Shown: piece by piece, positions 16,141-26,226 of the stretch
Position numbering within the stretch: the stretch's first letter is position 1
How the letters are laid out: every line of letters begins with the position of its first letter
Source of the DNA: an uncultured Lachnospiraceae bacterium
GTDB lineage: Bacteria; Bacillota; Clostridia; Lachnospirales; Lachnospiraceae
Assembly: GCA_910583895.1 (NCBI GenBank)
Contig: CAJTYJ010000023.1
Coordinates: 1-55,968 of the forward strand
Length of the DNA stretch: 55,968 nt
Reading direction: 5' to 3'
Notes under the pieces: model-generated
What the model was told of the DNA's origin: nothing
The model's database searches: none
What the model saw: the letters and a program-made list of their open reading frames with translations, nothing else
Translations under genes and position numbers: made by a program

Positions 16141-17073
16141 TTATTCTGCAAACAGCGGAGTAGAATAATACCGGTCTCCGTGATCCGGAAGAAGTGCGAC
16201 AATCACTTTTCCCTTATGCTCCGGACGGCACGCCAGCTGAATCGCAGCCGCCAGGGCCGCTCCGGAAGAAATACCCACCAGAATCCCTTCCTGTCTGGCC
16301 AGCAGTTTTCCTTTCTCGAAAGCATCCTCGCTTTTGATTTTGATAATTTCGTCATACACGTCGGTGTCCAAAACCTCCGGCACAAATCCTGCTCCGATTC
16401 CCTGGATCTTGTGAGGACCGCTCTTTCCTTCAGAAAGCACCGGAGAGTCTGCCGGTTCCACAGCCACCACCTGGATATGGTCATTTTTCGATTTCAGATA
16501 GCGCCCCGCACCGGTTATCGTACCGCCCGTGCCCACACCAGCCACAAAAAGGTCCACTTTACCGTCCGTGTCCCTCCAGATTTCCGGTCCGGTAGAAGCC
16601 ATATGAACTGCCGGATTCGCCGGGTTTACAAACTGCCCTGCCAGGAAACTTCCCGGGATCTCTTCGGCCAGCTTTTCTGCCTGTTCAATGGCTCCTTTCA
16701 TCCCTTTCGTCCCGTCGGTCAAAACCAGCTCCGCACCATACGCTTTCAGAATATTTCTTCTCTCCACACTCATGGTCTCCGGCATCGTAAGAATGATGCG
16801 GTAACCTTTTGACGCGGCAATGGATGCAAGGCCGATGCCGGTGTTGCCGGAAGTTGGCTCGATGATGACGGACCCTTCCTTTAATACCCCTCTCTTTTCA
16901 GCATCCTCAATCATCGCTTTTGCAACTCTGTCCTTTATGCTGCCGGCGGGGTTAAAGTATTCCAGCTTCACCAGTATGGTTGCTTCAAGCCCAAGCTCTT
17001 TTTCCACATTGGTGATCTCCAAAAGCGGAGTATTTCCAATCAGTTCCAGCGCACCATGATAGATATTCGCCAT
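16141..17073 (-). CDS. cysK: Cysteine synthase A (O-acetylserine sulfhydrylase)
   Basis: The ATG at 17073 follows GGAGACGGAATA and gives 310 residues, the normal CysK length. The PLP lysine is in EYFNPAGSIKDRVAKAM. The substrate loop is PTSGNTGIG, and the PLP phosphate loop is VGTGGTITGAGRYLK. The C-terminal ISSGAALAAA contains the conserved serine that contacts the PLP ring. It makes L-cysteine from O-acetylserine and sulfide. A clear promoter with a flanking inverted repeat lies upstream (17137-17182), so it is an independently regulated unit. The frame extends further upstream, but that part covers the promoter and is not coding. Confidence 0.96.
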   Translation of the reverse strand: MANIYHGALELIGNTPLLEITNVEKELGLEATILVKLEYFNPAGSIKDRVAKAMIEDAEKRGVLKEGSVIIEPTSGNTGIGLASIAASKGYRIILTMPETMSVERRNILKAYGAELVLTDGTKGMKGAIEQAEKLAEEIPGSFLAGQFVNPANPAVHMASTGPEIWRDTDGKVDLFVAGVGTGGTITGAGRYLKSKNDHIQVVAVEPADSPVLSEGKSGPHKIQGIGAGFVPEVLDTDVYDEIIKIKSEDAFEKGKLLARQEGILVGISSGAALAAAIQLACRPEHKGKVIVALLPDHGDRYYSTPLFAE

Positions 17074-17136
17074 TATTCCGTCTCCTCTCTTTCCTGACAA
17101 TCCCTCTGGTCTGACATCCGGATTTGTGATAGACGT

Positions 17137-17165
17137 ATTATATCCCCAATAACCTAGTTTGTCAA
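17137..17165 (-). promoter_or_regulatory. cysK promoter
   Basis: On the minus strand TTGACA (17165-17160) and TATAAT (17142-17137) are separated by exactly 17 bases. This is a consensus housekeeping promoter, 64 bases upstream of the cysK start. Confidence 0.85.
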
Positions 17166-17182
17166 TAGGATATTGGGGATAT
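17140..17182. promoter_or_regulatory. Inverted repeat around the cysK promoter, candidate operator
   Basis: ATATCCCCAAT (17140-17150) and ATTGGGGATAT (17172-17182) form a perfect 11-base inverted repeat with 21 bases between. One arm overlaps the -10 region and the other lies just upstream of -35. This layout fits a repressor of cysteine synthesis such as a CymR/Rrf2-type protein (inference; no such gene is in the window). Confidence 0.6.
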
Positions 17183-17231
17183 AAAAAATAGCAGAGCGCG
17201 TATCCTTTTGCGCTTTTTATCAGTGTGCTTT

Positions 17232-18434
17232 CTACAGCTCCTTGCACACCTGGAAGATATAGAATTTAAGATAATAGGACTCCTCCGCCGCCCACAGGAT
17301 GGGATGGTCGCAGGCCTGGGTACGGAATTCTACCTGACGAAGCCGCCTGTGAGCCCCTCTGGCAGCTTCTTTTAAAGTCTTTGCGAAAAGCTCCGGCTCC
17401 ATATAGTGAGAGCAGGAACAGGTGGCCAGATATCCTCCGTCTTTCACAAGCCGCATTCCCCGCAAGTTGATTTCCCGGTATCCTTTGACTGCATTTTTTA
17501 CTGAATTCCGGGATTTTGTGAAAGCGGGCGGATCCAGAATCACCACATCAAAGGATTCTCCCTGCTGTTCCAGTCCGGGCAAAAACTCGAAGACATCGGC
17601 ACACTCAAAATGCACCCTGTCCTCCATCTTGTTTAACCGGGCATTTTCCTCTGCCTGCCGGCAGCCTAACTCCGAAGCATCCACGCCCAGGACCTCTTTC
17701 GCTCCCGCCGCAGCTGCATTGAGAGCAAAGGAACCGGTATGAGTAAAACAGTCCAGCACCCGTTTCCCTCTGCATAGACGCTGGATCGCCAGACGGTTGT
17801 ATTTTTGATCCAGGAAAAATCCGGTCTTCTGGCCGTCTTCCACATCCACCAGATATTTCACCCCGTTCTCCACAATCTCCACCTTTGTGTCAAACGCTTC
17901 TCCGATAAAGCCCTTGAAGCGCTCCATGCCCTCCTGCTCCCGCACTTTGGCATCGCTTCTTTCATAGATTCCCCGGATTTGAATCCCATCCTCCAAAAGC
18001 ACCCGTTTGAGAATATCCACAATCTGGAATTTCAGCCGGTCGATTCCCAGAGCCAGGGATTCCACCACCAGCACATCCGAAAACTTATCCACCACCAGTC
18101 CCGGCAGGAAATCTGCCTCTCCGAACAGAAGCCTGCAGCACCCGGTATCGCACACGGCCTTGCGGTATTCCCAGGCATTTCTTACCCGGCGTTCCAGAAA
18201 GGCTGCATCGATCACCTGGTCTTTTTTTCGGGACATCAGACGAATCCGGATCCTGGAATGCGTGTTGATAAAACCATATCCCAGAAAATATCCGTCAAAA
18301 TCATGGACGGTCACCAGGTCTCCGTTTTCAAATGTCCCAAGGAGGCTTTCGATCTCGTTGTCGTAGATCCACAGACCACCGGCTTTGACTGTACGTCCCT
18401 CTCCTTTTTTCAAAGTTACAATCGTATGATACAT
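17232..18434 (-). CDS. Class I SAM-dependent rRNA methyltransferase (RlmI/YwbD-like)
   Basis: 400 residues. An N-terminal PUA domain spans about 1-75 (VKAGGLWIYDNEI...GDLVTVHDFDGYFLGYGFIN). An EEHEE-like linker is followed by the methyltransferase domain (about 190-395). Motif I is VLDCFTHTGSFALNAAAAGAKEVLGVD, motif IV is DVVILDPPAFTKSR, and the catalytic cysteine region is ATCSCSHYM. This is the architecture of 23S rRNA m5C1962 methyltransferase RlmI; the exact base is not certain in Firmicutes. It follows addA by 54 bases in the same direction. Confidence 0.9.
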   Translation of the reverse strand: MYHTIVTLKKGEGRTVKAGGLWIYDNEIESLLGTFENGDLVTVHDFDGYFLGYGFINTHSRIRIRLMSRKKDQVIDAAFLERRVRNAWEYRKAVCDTGCCRLLFGEADFLPGLVVDKFSDVLVVESLALGIDRLKFQIVDILKRVLLEDGIQIRGIYERSDAKVREQEGMERFKGFIGEAFDTKVEIVENGVKYLVDVEDGQKTGFFLDQKYNRLAIQRLCRGKRVLDCFTHTGSFALNAAAAGAKEVLGVDASELGCRQAEENARLNKMEDRVHFECADVFEFLPGLEQQGESFDVVILDPPAFTKSRNSVKNAVKGYREINLRGMRLVKDGGYLATCSCSHYMEPELFAKTLKEAARGAHRRLRQVEFRTQACDHPILWAAEESYYLKFYIFQVCKEL

Positions 18435-18488
18435 AGAATTCCTCCCGCTGAAATCTCAAATCTTGTGTCCGCCGGGCAAAGTTTGCTC

Positions 18489-21400
18489 TTATACTTTCAT
18501 CACTTTCCCAAAGTAAAAAGAATAGATCAGACGCTCTTTGACCGGTTTCCCGGTCAGCATCTGAAGTGCCCGGTCATAATATTGAAGCTGTGCGTGGTAC
18601 CGCCGGGAAAGATCTCCCGGGCGGCTGGTCCGGTCCGTCTTATAGTCCACCACCACCACCTGGTCCTCTTCGTAGAAAAAGGCGTCGATGATCCCCTGTA
18701 CCAGCACTGTCTCTTCCGGATCTGCCTCCGGAAACTCCGACCCGGGAAGCCCGATGACAAAGGGCTGCTCCTGGTAAAGCACTCCCCGCTCTTTTGCATC
18801 CAGCATTCGTCTGGCCAGGGGGGTCCCTGCAAAAGTAAGAAAATCTTTCTTTTTCACCACACTTAACTCTTCCTTTGTAATCCGGCCTTCTGTCACCAGA
18901 CGGTTTAATTCTTCTTCCACATCAGACAGCTCTGTCACCCGGCCAAAATCCATACACTCCATGATGGTATGATAGACGGTTCCCCTGGCAGCTCCTCCCG
19001 CATCTTCCCGCTTTTCTACAAACTGAGGGATCAAAGGGATAAGATCAGACTCCGGATACAGCTCCTCGCCGTTATCCGACTCTTCCTGCATCCGCAGCTT
19101 TTTCAGCTCCGTCACACTGTATTTTTGCTTTGTCTTTTTCTCCGTATCCCACGGATACTTCCAGGAAAGGCGCCGGTCTATTTCCTGATAAAGCTTTTCA
19201 TCCTTTGCCCGGAAAAAAATCACCTTCTCTGTCTCTTCCCGGGTCAGCGATTGTCGCACCTGCTGTTTCACCGCCCTCTGAATCAGCTCCTTCAGGGAGA
19301 CAAGTTCCGCATGTATACTGCTCTGTGTCTGGTTTCTGCCGGACAGAATCCAGAAAAGACAGCTCTCTGCGCCGGAGAGTTCCAAAAAGGAACACTTTTC
19401 TTCTCCTGCTGTCCCTTTTTCTATTAAGGTCAGAAGCTTTTCCTTTGCCATGCCGGTCAGGATCAGCTTTTCCTTTGCCCGGGTCATGGCCACATACAGA
19501 ATCCGGAGCTCCTCCCCCAGGCTGTCCAAAAGATTTTGTCTTCGGATAAAGCGCTTCAGGATCGTAGGACACCGCATCCTCTGCTCCAGATCTACATAGT
19601 CCAGACCGATGCCGTACCGGCTGCTTAAGACCGCCTTATCCCTGCTTTCCTGCCTGTTAAAGCTTTTCCCCATCCCCGCTGCGAAGACCACAGGAAATTC
19701 CAGACCCTTGCTGTGGTGAATGCTCATGATCCGGACCGCTTCTTTTGCAGTACCCGAAATATCCGCCTCCCCAAAATCCATCTGGTATTTTTGGAGCCGT
19801 TCGATATAGCGGATAAAATGAAACAGTCCATGATAACTGATTTTCTCATAATCCTGCGCTTTCTGAAGAAGCATCTCCACGTTGGCAAGCCTTTGTTCTC
19901 CTGCCGGCATCGCCCGCACCTGATCCAGAAAACCGGTCTTTGTGAGAATCTGCCACAAAAGTTCCTGCATGGAACAAAAGGCAGCCAGCTCCCGATAGTG
20001 CTCCACCTGCCCGTAAAATTCCAAAAGCCGGTCCCGAAGAACCTCCCTTGGTCCTTCTTTCGCATACTGCCTGCAGGCTGCCCCATAGCTTTCCTTTGGA
20101 TAAGCAGCTTTGATTTCTGCCATTTCCTCCGAAGAAAACCGTCCCAGCATCCCGTGCATGGCTGCCGCCAGAGGAATCTCCTGGGTCGGATTGTCCAGCA
20201 CCCTCAGATAGGAAAGAAGGGTTTCCACCTCCAAGGTCTCAAAGTACCCTGTTCTGGACTGTGCGCTGGCCGGTATCCCGGCCTCCTGAAGCACCCGTAC
20301 AAAAGTCTCACTCCACCCGGACATGGTACGCAAAAGGATCACAATATCCCCCGGCCGCACCAAACGAAGCTTCCCGTCTTCTGTCACCTGGTCCTTTTGC
20401 AGCATGCACCGGATCTGATCCGCGATCAGATGCGCCTCCGCCTCCTGTCTGGTAAAACCGCTCTCACTGCGCAGCTCCTCCCATTCCTCCTGAGACAAAA
20501 GCAGCAGCTTAGCCTGGCAGTCTTCATACTCCGGATAAGAAGCGCCCGCCTTTAAAGCTGCCGCCTCGTCATACTCCACGCCGCCCAGCTCCCGGCGCAT
20601 GATCCGTCCAAACACCTCGTTCACCGGAGACAATACCGTCTCTCTGCTTCGGAAATTCCGGTGCAGATCAATGCGTATCCCCTCCTCCCCATCTTCATAC
20701 CGGCCGTATTTTTCCAGAAATAATCCCGGTTCTGCCTGGCGAAAACGGTAGATGCTCTGTTTAACATCCCCCACCATAAACCGATTCTGCCGTCCTCTTC
20801 TGGCAGCGCAGATACTTTCCAGGATGGCCTCCTGGACCAGGTTGCTGTCCTGATACTCATCCACCATAATCTCCGCAAAGTAATCTGCAAAAAGATCCGC
20901 CGTTTCCGACGGGACCAGGGTTTCGTCCTCCTCCCGGGTCAGAATCCGCAGGGCCAGATGTTCCTGGTCGGAAAAATCCAGCAGGTTTTTCTTCCGCTTC
21001 TTTTCTTCCAGACGCTCCATAAATCGAAGCGTCAATTTTATGTAAACCTTTACACTCTCCCCGGTACTGCACATATGTTCCATCAAAAGCTCTTCCGGAA
21101 GAGAAAAATACTGTTTCACGAGTCCTTTGATCGTGTCTTTCACGCCGTTTCGAAGCTCCATCACCTGATCACACAGCGCTTCTTCCGCCCCTGCCATGGC
21201 TTTTGAACGGCGGCTGGGAAGCCGGCCAAAAGAGCATTCCAGAATGCTTTCTTCAAACTCTCCCAGCGTCTTGCAGGCAGTCAGAGCCAAAAGCTGTTCC
21301 TGATCGGCAAGAAGCACATCTTTGTAGGCCCCCGGCCCTCCGGGCAGGCTGGCAAGGGTCATGGCTTTTCCAAGCTGATCCAGACAGTCCTGTACCACCA

Positions 21401-22064
21401 AAACCAGCTCTTTTCGCATCTCCCTGGCTCCTCTGAAATCTGCATAGGAAGCATCTTGGGGCAGATCATACATGGCTTCACAGTCTTTGAGCCACCGGAC
21501 GGGCCTTGGACTGGCTACGGCGTATTCATAAAGCTTCAGAATCAGTTCCGGGATCCCGCTCCCTTTGTTCCCGCTTCCATAGCGCTCCACAAACCGCAGA
21601 AATTCCGGGCTCTTTTCCTCATAGGCCTCCTCCAAAAGCGCCTCCGCCGTGTCCTGCTTTAAAAGCTGCATCTCTCCTTCATCCGCAATCCGGAAATTCG
21701 GATTTAAATCAATGGTGTGAAAATAGTTGCGGATCACATACAGACAGAAACCATGAATCGTGGTGATCTGCGCCCGCGGCAGAAGCGCCTCCTGCCTTTT
21801 CAGCCACTCGTTGTCCGGATCCTCCAAAAGACGCAGGGAAAGCGCCTTCCCGATCCGCTCCTTCATCTCGCCCGCCGCCGCCTTGGTAAAAGTCGTGATC
21901 AAAAGCCGGTCCACATCGACCGGATGCTCCTCGTCCGTAATCAGAGAAAGAATTCGCTCCACCAGCACCGCCGTCTTGCCGGAACCCGCCGCCGCAGACA
22001 CCAGAAGATTTTTACCTCTGGTCTCTATGACCTCTTTTTGTTCTTTGGTCCAGGTCATACCCAT
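18489..22064 (-). CDS. addA: ATP-dependent helicase/nuclease subunit A
   Basis: 1191 residues, the full AddA length. UvrD-type helicase motifs run in order: Walker A SAAAGSGKTAVLVERI (about 23-38), ITTFTKAAAGEMKERIG, the VDEYQDSN Walker B, VGDVKQSIYRFRQAEP and RIMSIHHSKGLEFPVVF. The C-terminal RecB-like nuclease domain has GTVYHTIMECM, LVQGIIDAFFYEED and VVVDYKTD, so it is predicted active. With AddB it processes double-strand breaks at Chi-like sites for RecA loading. The ATG follows AGGAGGAACGGAT, 15 bases after the addB stop. This is the usual addB-addA order. Confidence 0.98.
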   Translation of the reverse strand: MGMTWTKEQKEVIETRGKNLLVSAAAGSGKTAVLVERILSLITDEEHPVDVDRLLITTFTKAAAGEMKERIGKALSLRLLEDPDNEWLKRQEALLPRAQITTIHGFCLYVIRNYFHTIDLNPNFRIADEGEMQLLKQDTAEALLEEAYEEKSPEFLRFVERYGSGNKGSGIPELILKLYEYAVASPRPVRWLKDCEAMYDLPQDASYADFRGAREMRKELVLVVQDCLDQLGKAMTLASLPGGPGAYKDVLLADQEQLLALTACKTLGEFEESILECSFGRLPSRRSKAMAGAEEALCDQVMELRNGVKDTIKGLVKQYFSLPEELLMEHMCSTGESVKVYIKLTLRFMERLEEKKRKKNLLDFSDQEHLALRILTREEDETLVPSETADLFADYFAEIMVDEYQDSNLVQEAILESICAARRGRQNRFMVGDVKQSIYRFRQAEPGLFLEKYGRYEDGEEGIRIDLHRNFRSRETVLSPVNEVFGRIMRRELGGVEYDEAAALKAGASYPEYEDCQAKLLLLSQEEWEELRSESGFTRQEAEAHLIADQIRCMLQKDQVTEDGKLRLVRPGDIVILLRTMSGWSETFVRVLQEAGIPASAQSRTGYFETLEVETLLSYLRVLDNPTQEIPLAAAMHGMLGRFSSEEMAEIKAAYPKESYGAACRQYAKEGPREVLRDRLLEFYGQVEHYRELAAFCSMQELLWQILTKTGFLDQVRAMPAGEQRLANVEMLLQKAQDYEKISYHGLFHFIRYIERLQKYQMDFGEADISGTAKEAVRIMSIHHSKGLEFPVVFAAGMGKSFNRQESRDKAVLSSRYGIGLDYVDLEQRMRCPTILKRFIRRQNLLDSLGEELRILYVAMTRAKEKLILTGMAKEKLLTLIEKGTAGEEKCSFLELSGAESCLFWILSGRNQTQSSIHAELVSLKELIQRAVKQQVRQSLTREETEKVIFFRAKDEKLYQEIDRRLSWKYPWDTEKKTKQKYSVTELKKLRMQEESDNGEELYPESDLIPLIPQFVEKREDAGGAARGTVYHTIMECMDFGRVTELSDVEEELNRLVTEGRITKEELSVVKKKDFLTFAGTPLARRMLDAKERGVLYQEQPFVIGLPGSEFPEADPEETVLVQGIIDAFFYEEDQVVVVDYKTDRTSRPGDLSRRYHAQLQYYDRALQMLTGKPVKERLIYSFYFGKVMKV

Positions 22065-22079
22065 ATCCGTTCCTCCTGA

Positions 22080-25000
22080 TCAGCCTTTTGCATCCTTGGA
22101 ATCCTCCTTTAACCGCTCCCAGATCTCTGCTTTGTCCATAGGGCGCAGCCTTCGCTTTTCACAGCCCTCCACCTTCCGGTCAAAGCCGCAGACGCTGTGA
22201 TACCGGCAGTATTCGCATGCGTCCTCCTCACCCAGTTCATAGGGCTGCATTCGAATATCCCCCTTCAGAATCCGCTCTCCGTATTCCATCAGCTTCTTCT
22301 CCACATGCCGGGTAAGTCTTGCGAAGTGCTCCTCCCCCGCCACCGAAGAACCTACGGTATAGCCTCCGTCCTTTTTGAAACGAAGGGGAAGGATGGAAGA
22401 ACCCAGAGCCGCCTCCCGGTCCATAAGAGCCACCACATCCGGATTGCCGCTGGAAAGTCCCTGAAAGGAAAGCTCCTCTAACAGTCTTCTCTGAGGATCT
22501 TCTGACTCCTCATAATCCAAAAGCGGATCTTTAATATGATAGTAAAACATCCCGGCTGCATGTACCTCATTTTCTGTACCGGCTTTGGCAAGTTTTTCCA
22601 TGGCTGCATTCAGATAGACCACCAGCTGAAGCTGCAGGCCGTAATAGATGCTGGTCAGATCAAACCGGGTATTCCCGCTTTTATAGTCCACCACCCGCAC
22701 ATACGTCTTTCCGTCCCGGCGGCACACATCGATCCGGTCGATCCTCCCCTGCAGACGCATCCGCTCTTCTCTGGACAAGATCATGGATACACTGGGCAGC
22801 TGCTCCAGATTCCGAAAGGAAACCTCTGTCTCCTCCGGCACAAAAGCCCCCTGCTGCAGCTGCTTTAAGATCGCCCAGGCAGTCCGCTTTCCAATCCGGC
22901 GCACCCGTTCCATCACATAGGCATCCTGAGCCCGGTCTGAAAGTACCCGGACTCCATAGTCCTCCATGGCCTGGTCCAGTGCTTCTTCCATCCACCTATC
23001 CCGCTCCTGATCCGGCACATGAAACCAGTCGTAGGGGCTGTCTTCAATCCGGTCGGAAAAATATTTCAATGCCCCATGAAATACATTCCCCATGTCCACG
23101 GATTTCAGATCACAGGTCTCCCGTTCGGTCAGTCCCAGGCCATACTGAAGAAAATGTGCATAAGCACAGGCCGCAAACCGCTCTAACCGTGTCACACTTC
23201 CCTCCAGGAGAGTCCCGTAAAGGGCCCTGGCCACTGCCCGGCCGATGCCCGTCTCCTGATTTGCGTAGCAGGATGCATCCAAAAGCCCAAAAAGCAGTTC
23301 CTGCCACTCCTTTTGCTCTCCATACCACAAAAGCAGGGTCTCCTGCTGCCGGTCCGCCTTCTGAGCCTGTACGGCATGCAGCGCATCCGTAAGCTCCCGG
23401 ATGCTGCCTCCTGGCGTCACCAGCCGTTCCAGATATCCAGAATCCTGTTCTGTCCGTATGGGGACTTTGGGAAAAAGTTCCTGCACTTTCGCAATCAGCC
23501 AGGACGGCCGAAGAGCGCTGCCTCCCGTATCCGACAGACTCCAGCTTAGATACAGTTTTTGGGAAGGTTTGGTCAGATTCAGATAAATGTAAAACTTCTG
23601 AATATATGCTTCCTGCCTGGAAGTTGGAGCCAGCTCCACCTCCTGTTCTGCCAAAAGCTCCCGGTCCATCTCAGACAAAATACCTCCCCTGCCTGTGTTT
23701 TTCGGCACGCTTCCCTCATTGATGCCCACAAAAAAAAGTACCTTGATGTCTTTGAGGCGGCTTCTCTCCATATCGCCCACCACCACCTGATCGGTACCGG
23801 CCGGGATCAGACCCACCTTCATCTCCCCAAGCCCTGCATCCAAAAGCTCGGTGTATTCTGCAAAGGACATCTTACAGTCTCCAAGGAGCATGACCAGCTT
23901 GTCAAAAAGATCCATGACCATTCCGTAGATCTGCCCGTATTCTTTTGCCCGGGAATAATCCCCGGCTTTTTCAAACCGTTCTTCGTACGCTTTCAGCTGC
24001 TGCTGAATCTTTAGGCCCACCAGATAGTCATAAATTCCCCGGGTCATCTGTCCCGCATCTGCATTTTTTGCCTTCAGCACTTCCCGAAGTTCCTTCAGTC
24101 CCGAAACTGCTTTCCCGCGAAGCCCGTTCAGCTCCTGAAGCGCTTCCTCCTCCATCCCCTTCAGAGGACGCTTCCACTCCCGGCGCCAGCCTGAGAATCC
24201 CCGTATTCCTCTTGCTATCACATAATTTTCCAGAAGATCGGTCTCTTCCCCTGACACGGAAGTCATTCCGCTTCGAAGAAGCCGGAACATCGGTTCATAG
24301 GCAAAATCCTCCTGAATCACCGACAGAAGCGCCCGCAGAAATTCCACAAAAGGATTTTTTAATACATCCTTTTTCTGGTCCATAAAGCCTGGGATTCCCA
24401 GACGGGAGAATACCTGTTCCATCAACGTCCCGTAGACCGAAAGATCACCGGTCACCACTGCCATATCCCGGTACCGGTAGCCCTCATCCCGCACCAGACG
24501 CTGGATCTCTCTGCCCGCCGCCTCCGCCTCCGCCCTGGGCGTAGCAGCCGCATACAGACAGATCTCATTGGTCTCCTGATCCCAGAACGTCTTTCGATGG
24601 CGGAAAATCCCTTCTTCCAAAAAATGAAGGCCCGGCGCCTCACAAAAGCGGCAGGCCCCTGCATCCTTTTTCAGTACCGGCTTCCTGACCGGCACCTTCA
24701 CTTCACCGGCCAGCCGGGTCAGCTGGAAGATGGTTTTTTTGGTCATATAAAAAAGTTCATGCTCTTTCCCGGTGGAAAAAGGATCCTCACCCGCATCCAT
24801 GGTCAGTGTTATGTAAACCTCCGTAGCCAGAACCAGCAGCTTTTTCAGAAGACTCAGCTGCACCGGAGTAAAACCGGTGTAGCCGTCCAGCACAATCACA
24901 CTCCCTCTGACCGACTTTGACCGCTCAACGGTCTGTTCCAGGGCCCCCAGAAGTTCCTCTGCCGTCAGATAAGTGCCCTCGAGATACTCCCGAAAGCCGT

Positions 25001-25490
25001 CATAGAGCACTTTCATATCTTTTAATTTGAAATACAGCTGTGGATTGTTCTGGTTGCGCTCCATCATCTCAACTAGCTGATCAGAAGAGACCCGGTACTG
25101 AGTAAACTCGGAAATCAAAGACTTTACCTCCGAGATATAGCCCAGCTTTTTCATATTGCCCCCCAGAATGGTCAGTTCCTCTTTTTTCTCCTCTGCAAGT
25201 CTGCGCAGAATCAGATTCTTGCCGGTATCCTCCAGGATCCTCCGGTGCTCTCCTCCCACCTCATCAAAGACCCGGTGGGCCAGCCGTTCAAAGCTCAGCA
25301 CATCAATGTTCATGATGCCCCGGCACGGATGCATCAAAACCAGATCCTTCTGAGTCTGCATGGTAAACTGCTCCGGCACAATAACCAGATACTGCAGATC
25401 CGGATGTTCCATGGATTCTTTTATGATTTTCTCAAACAGATAATAAGATTTCCCGGCTCCGGAATTTCCCAGGATCAACTGTAACGCCAT
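22080..25490 (-). CDS. addB: ATP-dependent helicase/nuclease subunit B
   Basis: 1136 residues. The N-terminal Walker A-like loop is LILGNSGAGKSYYLFEKI. A degenerate helicase core contacts Chi, and the C-terminal nuclease has RVVDYKSGNTRF with upstream GNVFHGALKYF. The four iron-sulfur cysteines are visible as one in RFAACAYAHFLQYG and three in CEYCRYHSVCG near the C-terminus. That is the AddB 4Fe-4S staple. It forms the break-repair complex with AddA directly downstream. It begins 7 bases after tcdA. Confidence 0.97.
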   Translation of the reverse strand: MALQLILGNSGAGKSYYLFEKIIKESMEHPDLQYLVIVPEQFTMQTQKDLVLMHPCRGIMNIDVLSFERLAHRVFDEVGGEHRRILEDTGKNLILRRLAEEKKEELTILGGNMKKLGYISEVKSLISEFTQYRVSSDQLVEMMERNQNNPQLYFKLKDMKVLYDGFREYLEGTYLTAEELLGALEQTVERSKSVRGSVIVLDGYTGFTPVQLSLLKKLLVLATEVYITLTMDAGEDPFSTGKEHELFYMTKKTIFQLTRLAGEVKVPVRKPVLKKDAGACRFCEAPGLHFLEEGIFRHRKTFWDQETNEICLYAAATPRAEAEAAGREIQRLVRDEGYRYRDMAVVTGDLSVYGTLMEQVFSRLGIPGFMDQKKDVLKNPFVEFLRALLSVIQEDFAYEPMFRLLRSGMTSVSGEETDLLENYVIARGIRGFSGWRREWKRPLKGMEEEALQELNGLRGKAVSGLKELREVLKAKNADAGQMTRGIYDYLVGLKIQQQLKAYEERFEKAGDYSRAKEYGQIYGMVMDLFDKLVMLLGDCKMSFAEYTELLDAGLGEMKVGLIPAGTDQVVVGDMERSRLKDIKVLFFVGINEGSVPKNTGRGGILSEMDRELLAEQEVELAPTSRQEAYIQKFYIYLNLTKPSQKLYLSWSLSDTGGSALRPSWLIAKVQELFPKVPIRTEQDSGYLERLVTPGGSIRELTDALHAVQAQKADRQQETLLLWYGEQKEWQELLFGLLDASCYANQETGIGRAVARALYGTLLEGSVTRLERFAACAYAHFLQYGLGLTERETCDLKSVDMGNVFHGALKYFSDRIEDSPYDWFHVPDQERDRWMEEALDQAMEDYGVRVLSDRAQDAYVMERVRRIGKRTAWAILKQLQQGAFVPEETEVSFRNLEQLPSVSMILSREERMRLQGRIDRIDVCRRDGKTYVRVVDYKSGNTRFDLTSIYYGLQLQLVVYLNAAMEKLAKAGTENEVHAAGMFYYHIKDPLLDYEESEDPQRRLLEELSFQGLSSGNPDVVALMDREAALGSSILPLRFKKDGGYTVGSSVAGEEHFARLTRHVEKKLMEYGERILKGDIRMQPYELGEEDACEYCRYHSVCGFDRKVEGCEKRRLRPMDKAEIWERLKEDSKDAKG

Positions 25491-25497
25491 TTGTCTG

Positions 25498-26226
25498 TCA
25501 CCCCTGCTTTTTTATATCCTGCAATAAATCCCGGACCACTTCCGAGGCCAGCAAAAGCCCTGCCGCTCCCGGCACAAACACCATGCTTCCGGGTGTCACT
25601 TTCTTACTCCCCTGAGGGCAGATCTGCCATCCGGGCGTCATTGCCTCCTCTTTGGAGCAGACCACCTTCAGATTCCCGATCCCCCGCTTCCTAAGCTCTC
25701 TTCGCATCACCCGGGCCAGGGGACATCCTTTTGTCTCGTAGATATCCGTTACCTGAAGGGCTGCCGGATCCATCCGGTTCCCCGCCCCCATGGCGCTGAT
25801 CAGCGGCGTTTTCGCCTGTTCGCAGCACTTTGCCAGCGAAAGCTTTGCGGATACGGTATCAATGGCATCCACCACATAATCATAATTCTCAAAGGCAAAA
25901 GAATCCTGGTGCTCCGGAAGGAAAAAGCACTCTCTTGTCTCCACCTGAATGCCCGGACAGATATCCTGGATCCGTTCTTTCATCACCTGGGTCTTATAAC
26001 GTCCCACCGTACTTTGCAAAGCGATAATCTGCCGATTCAGATTGCTCACACTGACCACATCATGATCCACCAAAAGAAAATGTCCGATACCGCTTCTTGC
26101 CAGAGCCTCTGCTGCGTAGCCGCCCACGCCCCCGATACCAAAAACCGCCACCCGGGCCCTTTGAAGGCGGGAAATCCCGTCCTCTCCGATCAAAAGCTCT
26201 GTCCTGGAAAGTCTTTCATTTTTCAT
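25498..26226 (-). CDS. tcdA: tRNA threonylcarbamoyladenosine dehydratase (ThiF/HesA fold)
   Basis: 242 residues with an E1-like adenylation domain. The nucleotide loop is VAVFGIGGVGGYAAEALARSG. Further features are LVDHDVVSVSNLNRQIIA, with the NxNRQ motif, and the DAIDTVSAKLSL aspartate. A cysteine lies in TKGCPLARVMRRELRKRG. The family closes the t6A side chain of tRNA to cyclic t6A with ATP. The start overlaps the larE stop as ATGA, and addB follows 7 bases later, so translation is likely coupled. Confidence 0.92.
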   Translation of the reverse strand: MKNERLSRTELLIGEDGISRLQRARVAVFGIGGVGGYAAEALARSGIGHFLLVDHDVVSVSNLNRQIIALQSTVGRYKTQVMKERIQDICPGIQVETRECFFLPEHQDSFAFENYDYVVDAIDTVSAKLSLAKCCEQAKTPLISAMGAGNRMDPAALQVTDIYETKGCPLARVMRRELRKRGIGNLKVVCSKEEAMTPGWQICPQGSKKVTPGSMVFVPGAAGLLLASEVVRDLLQDIKKQG

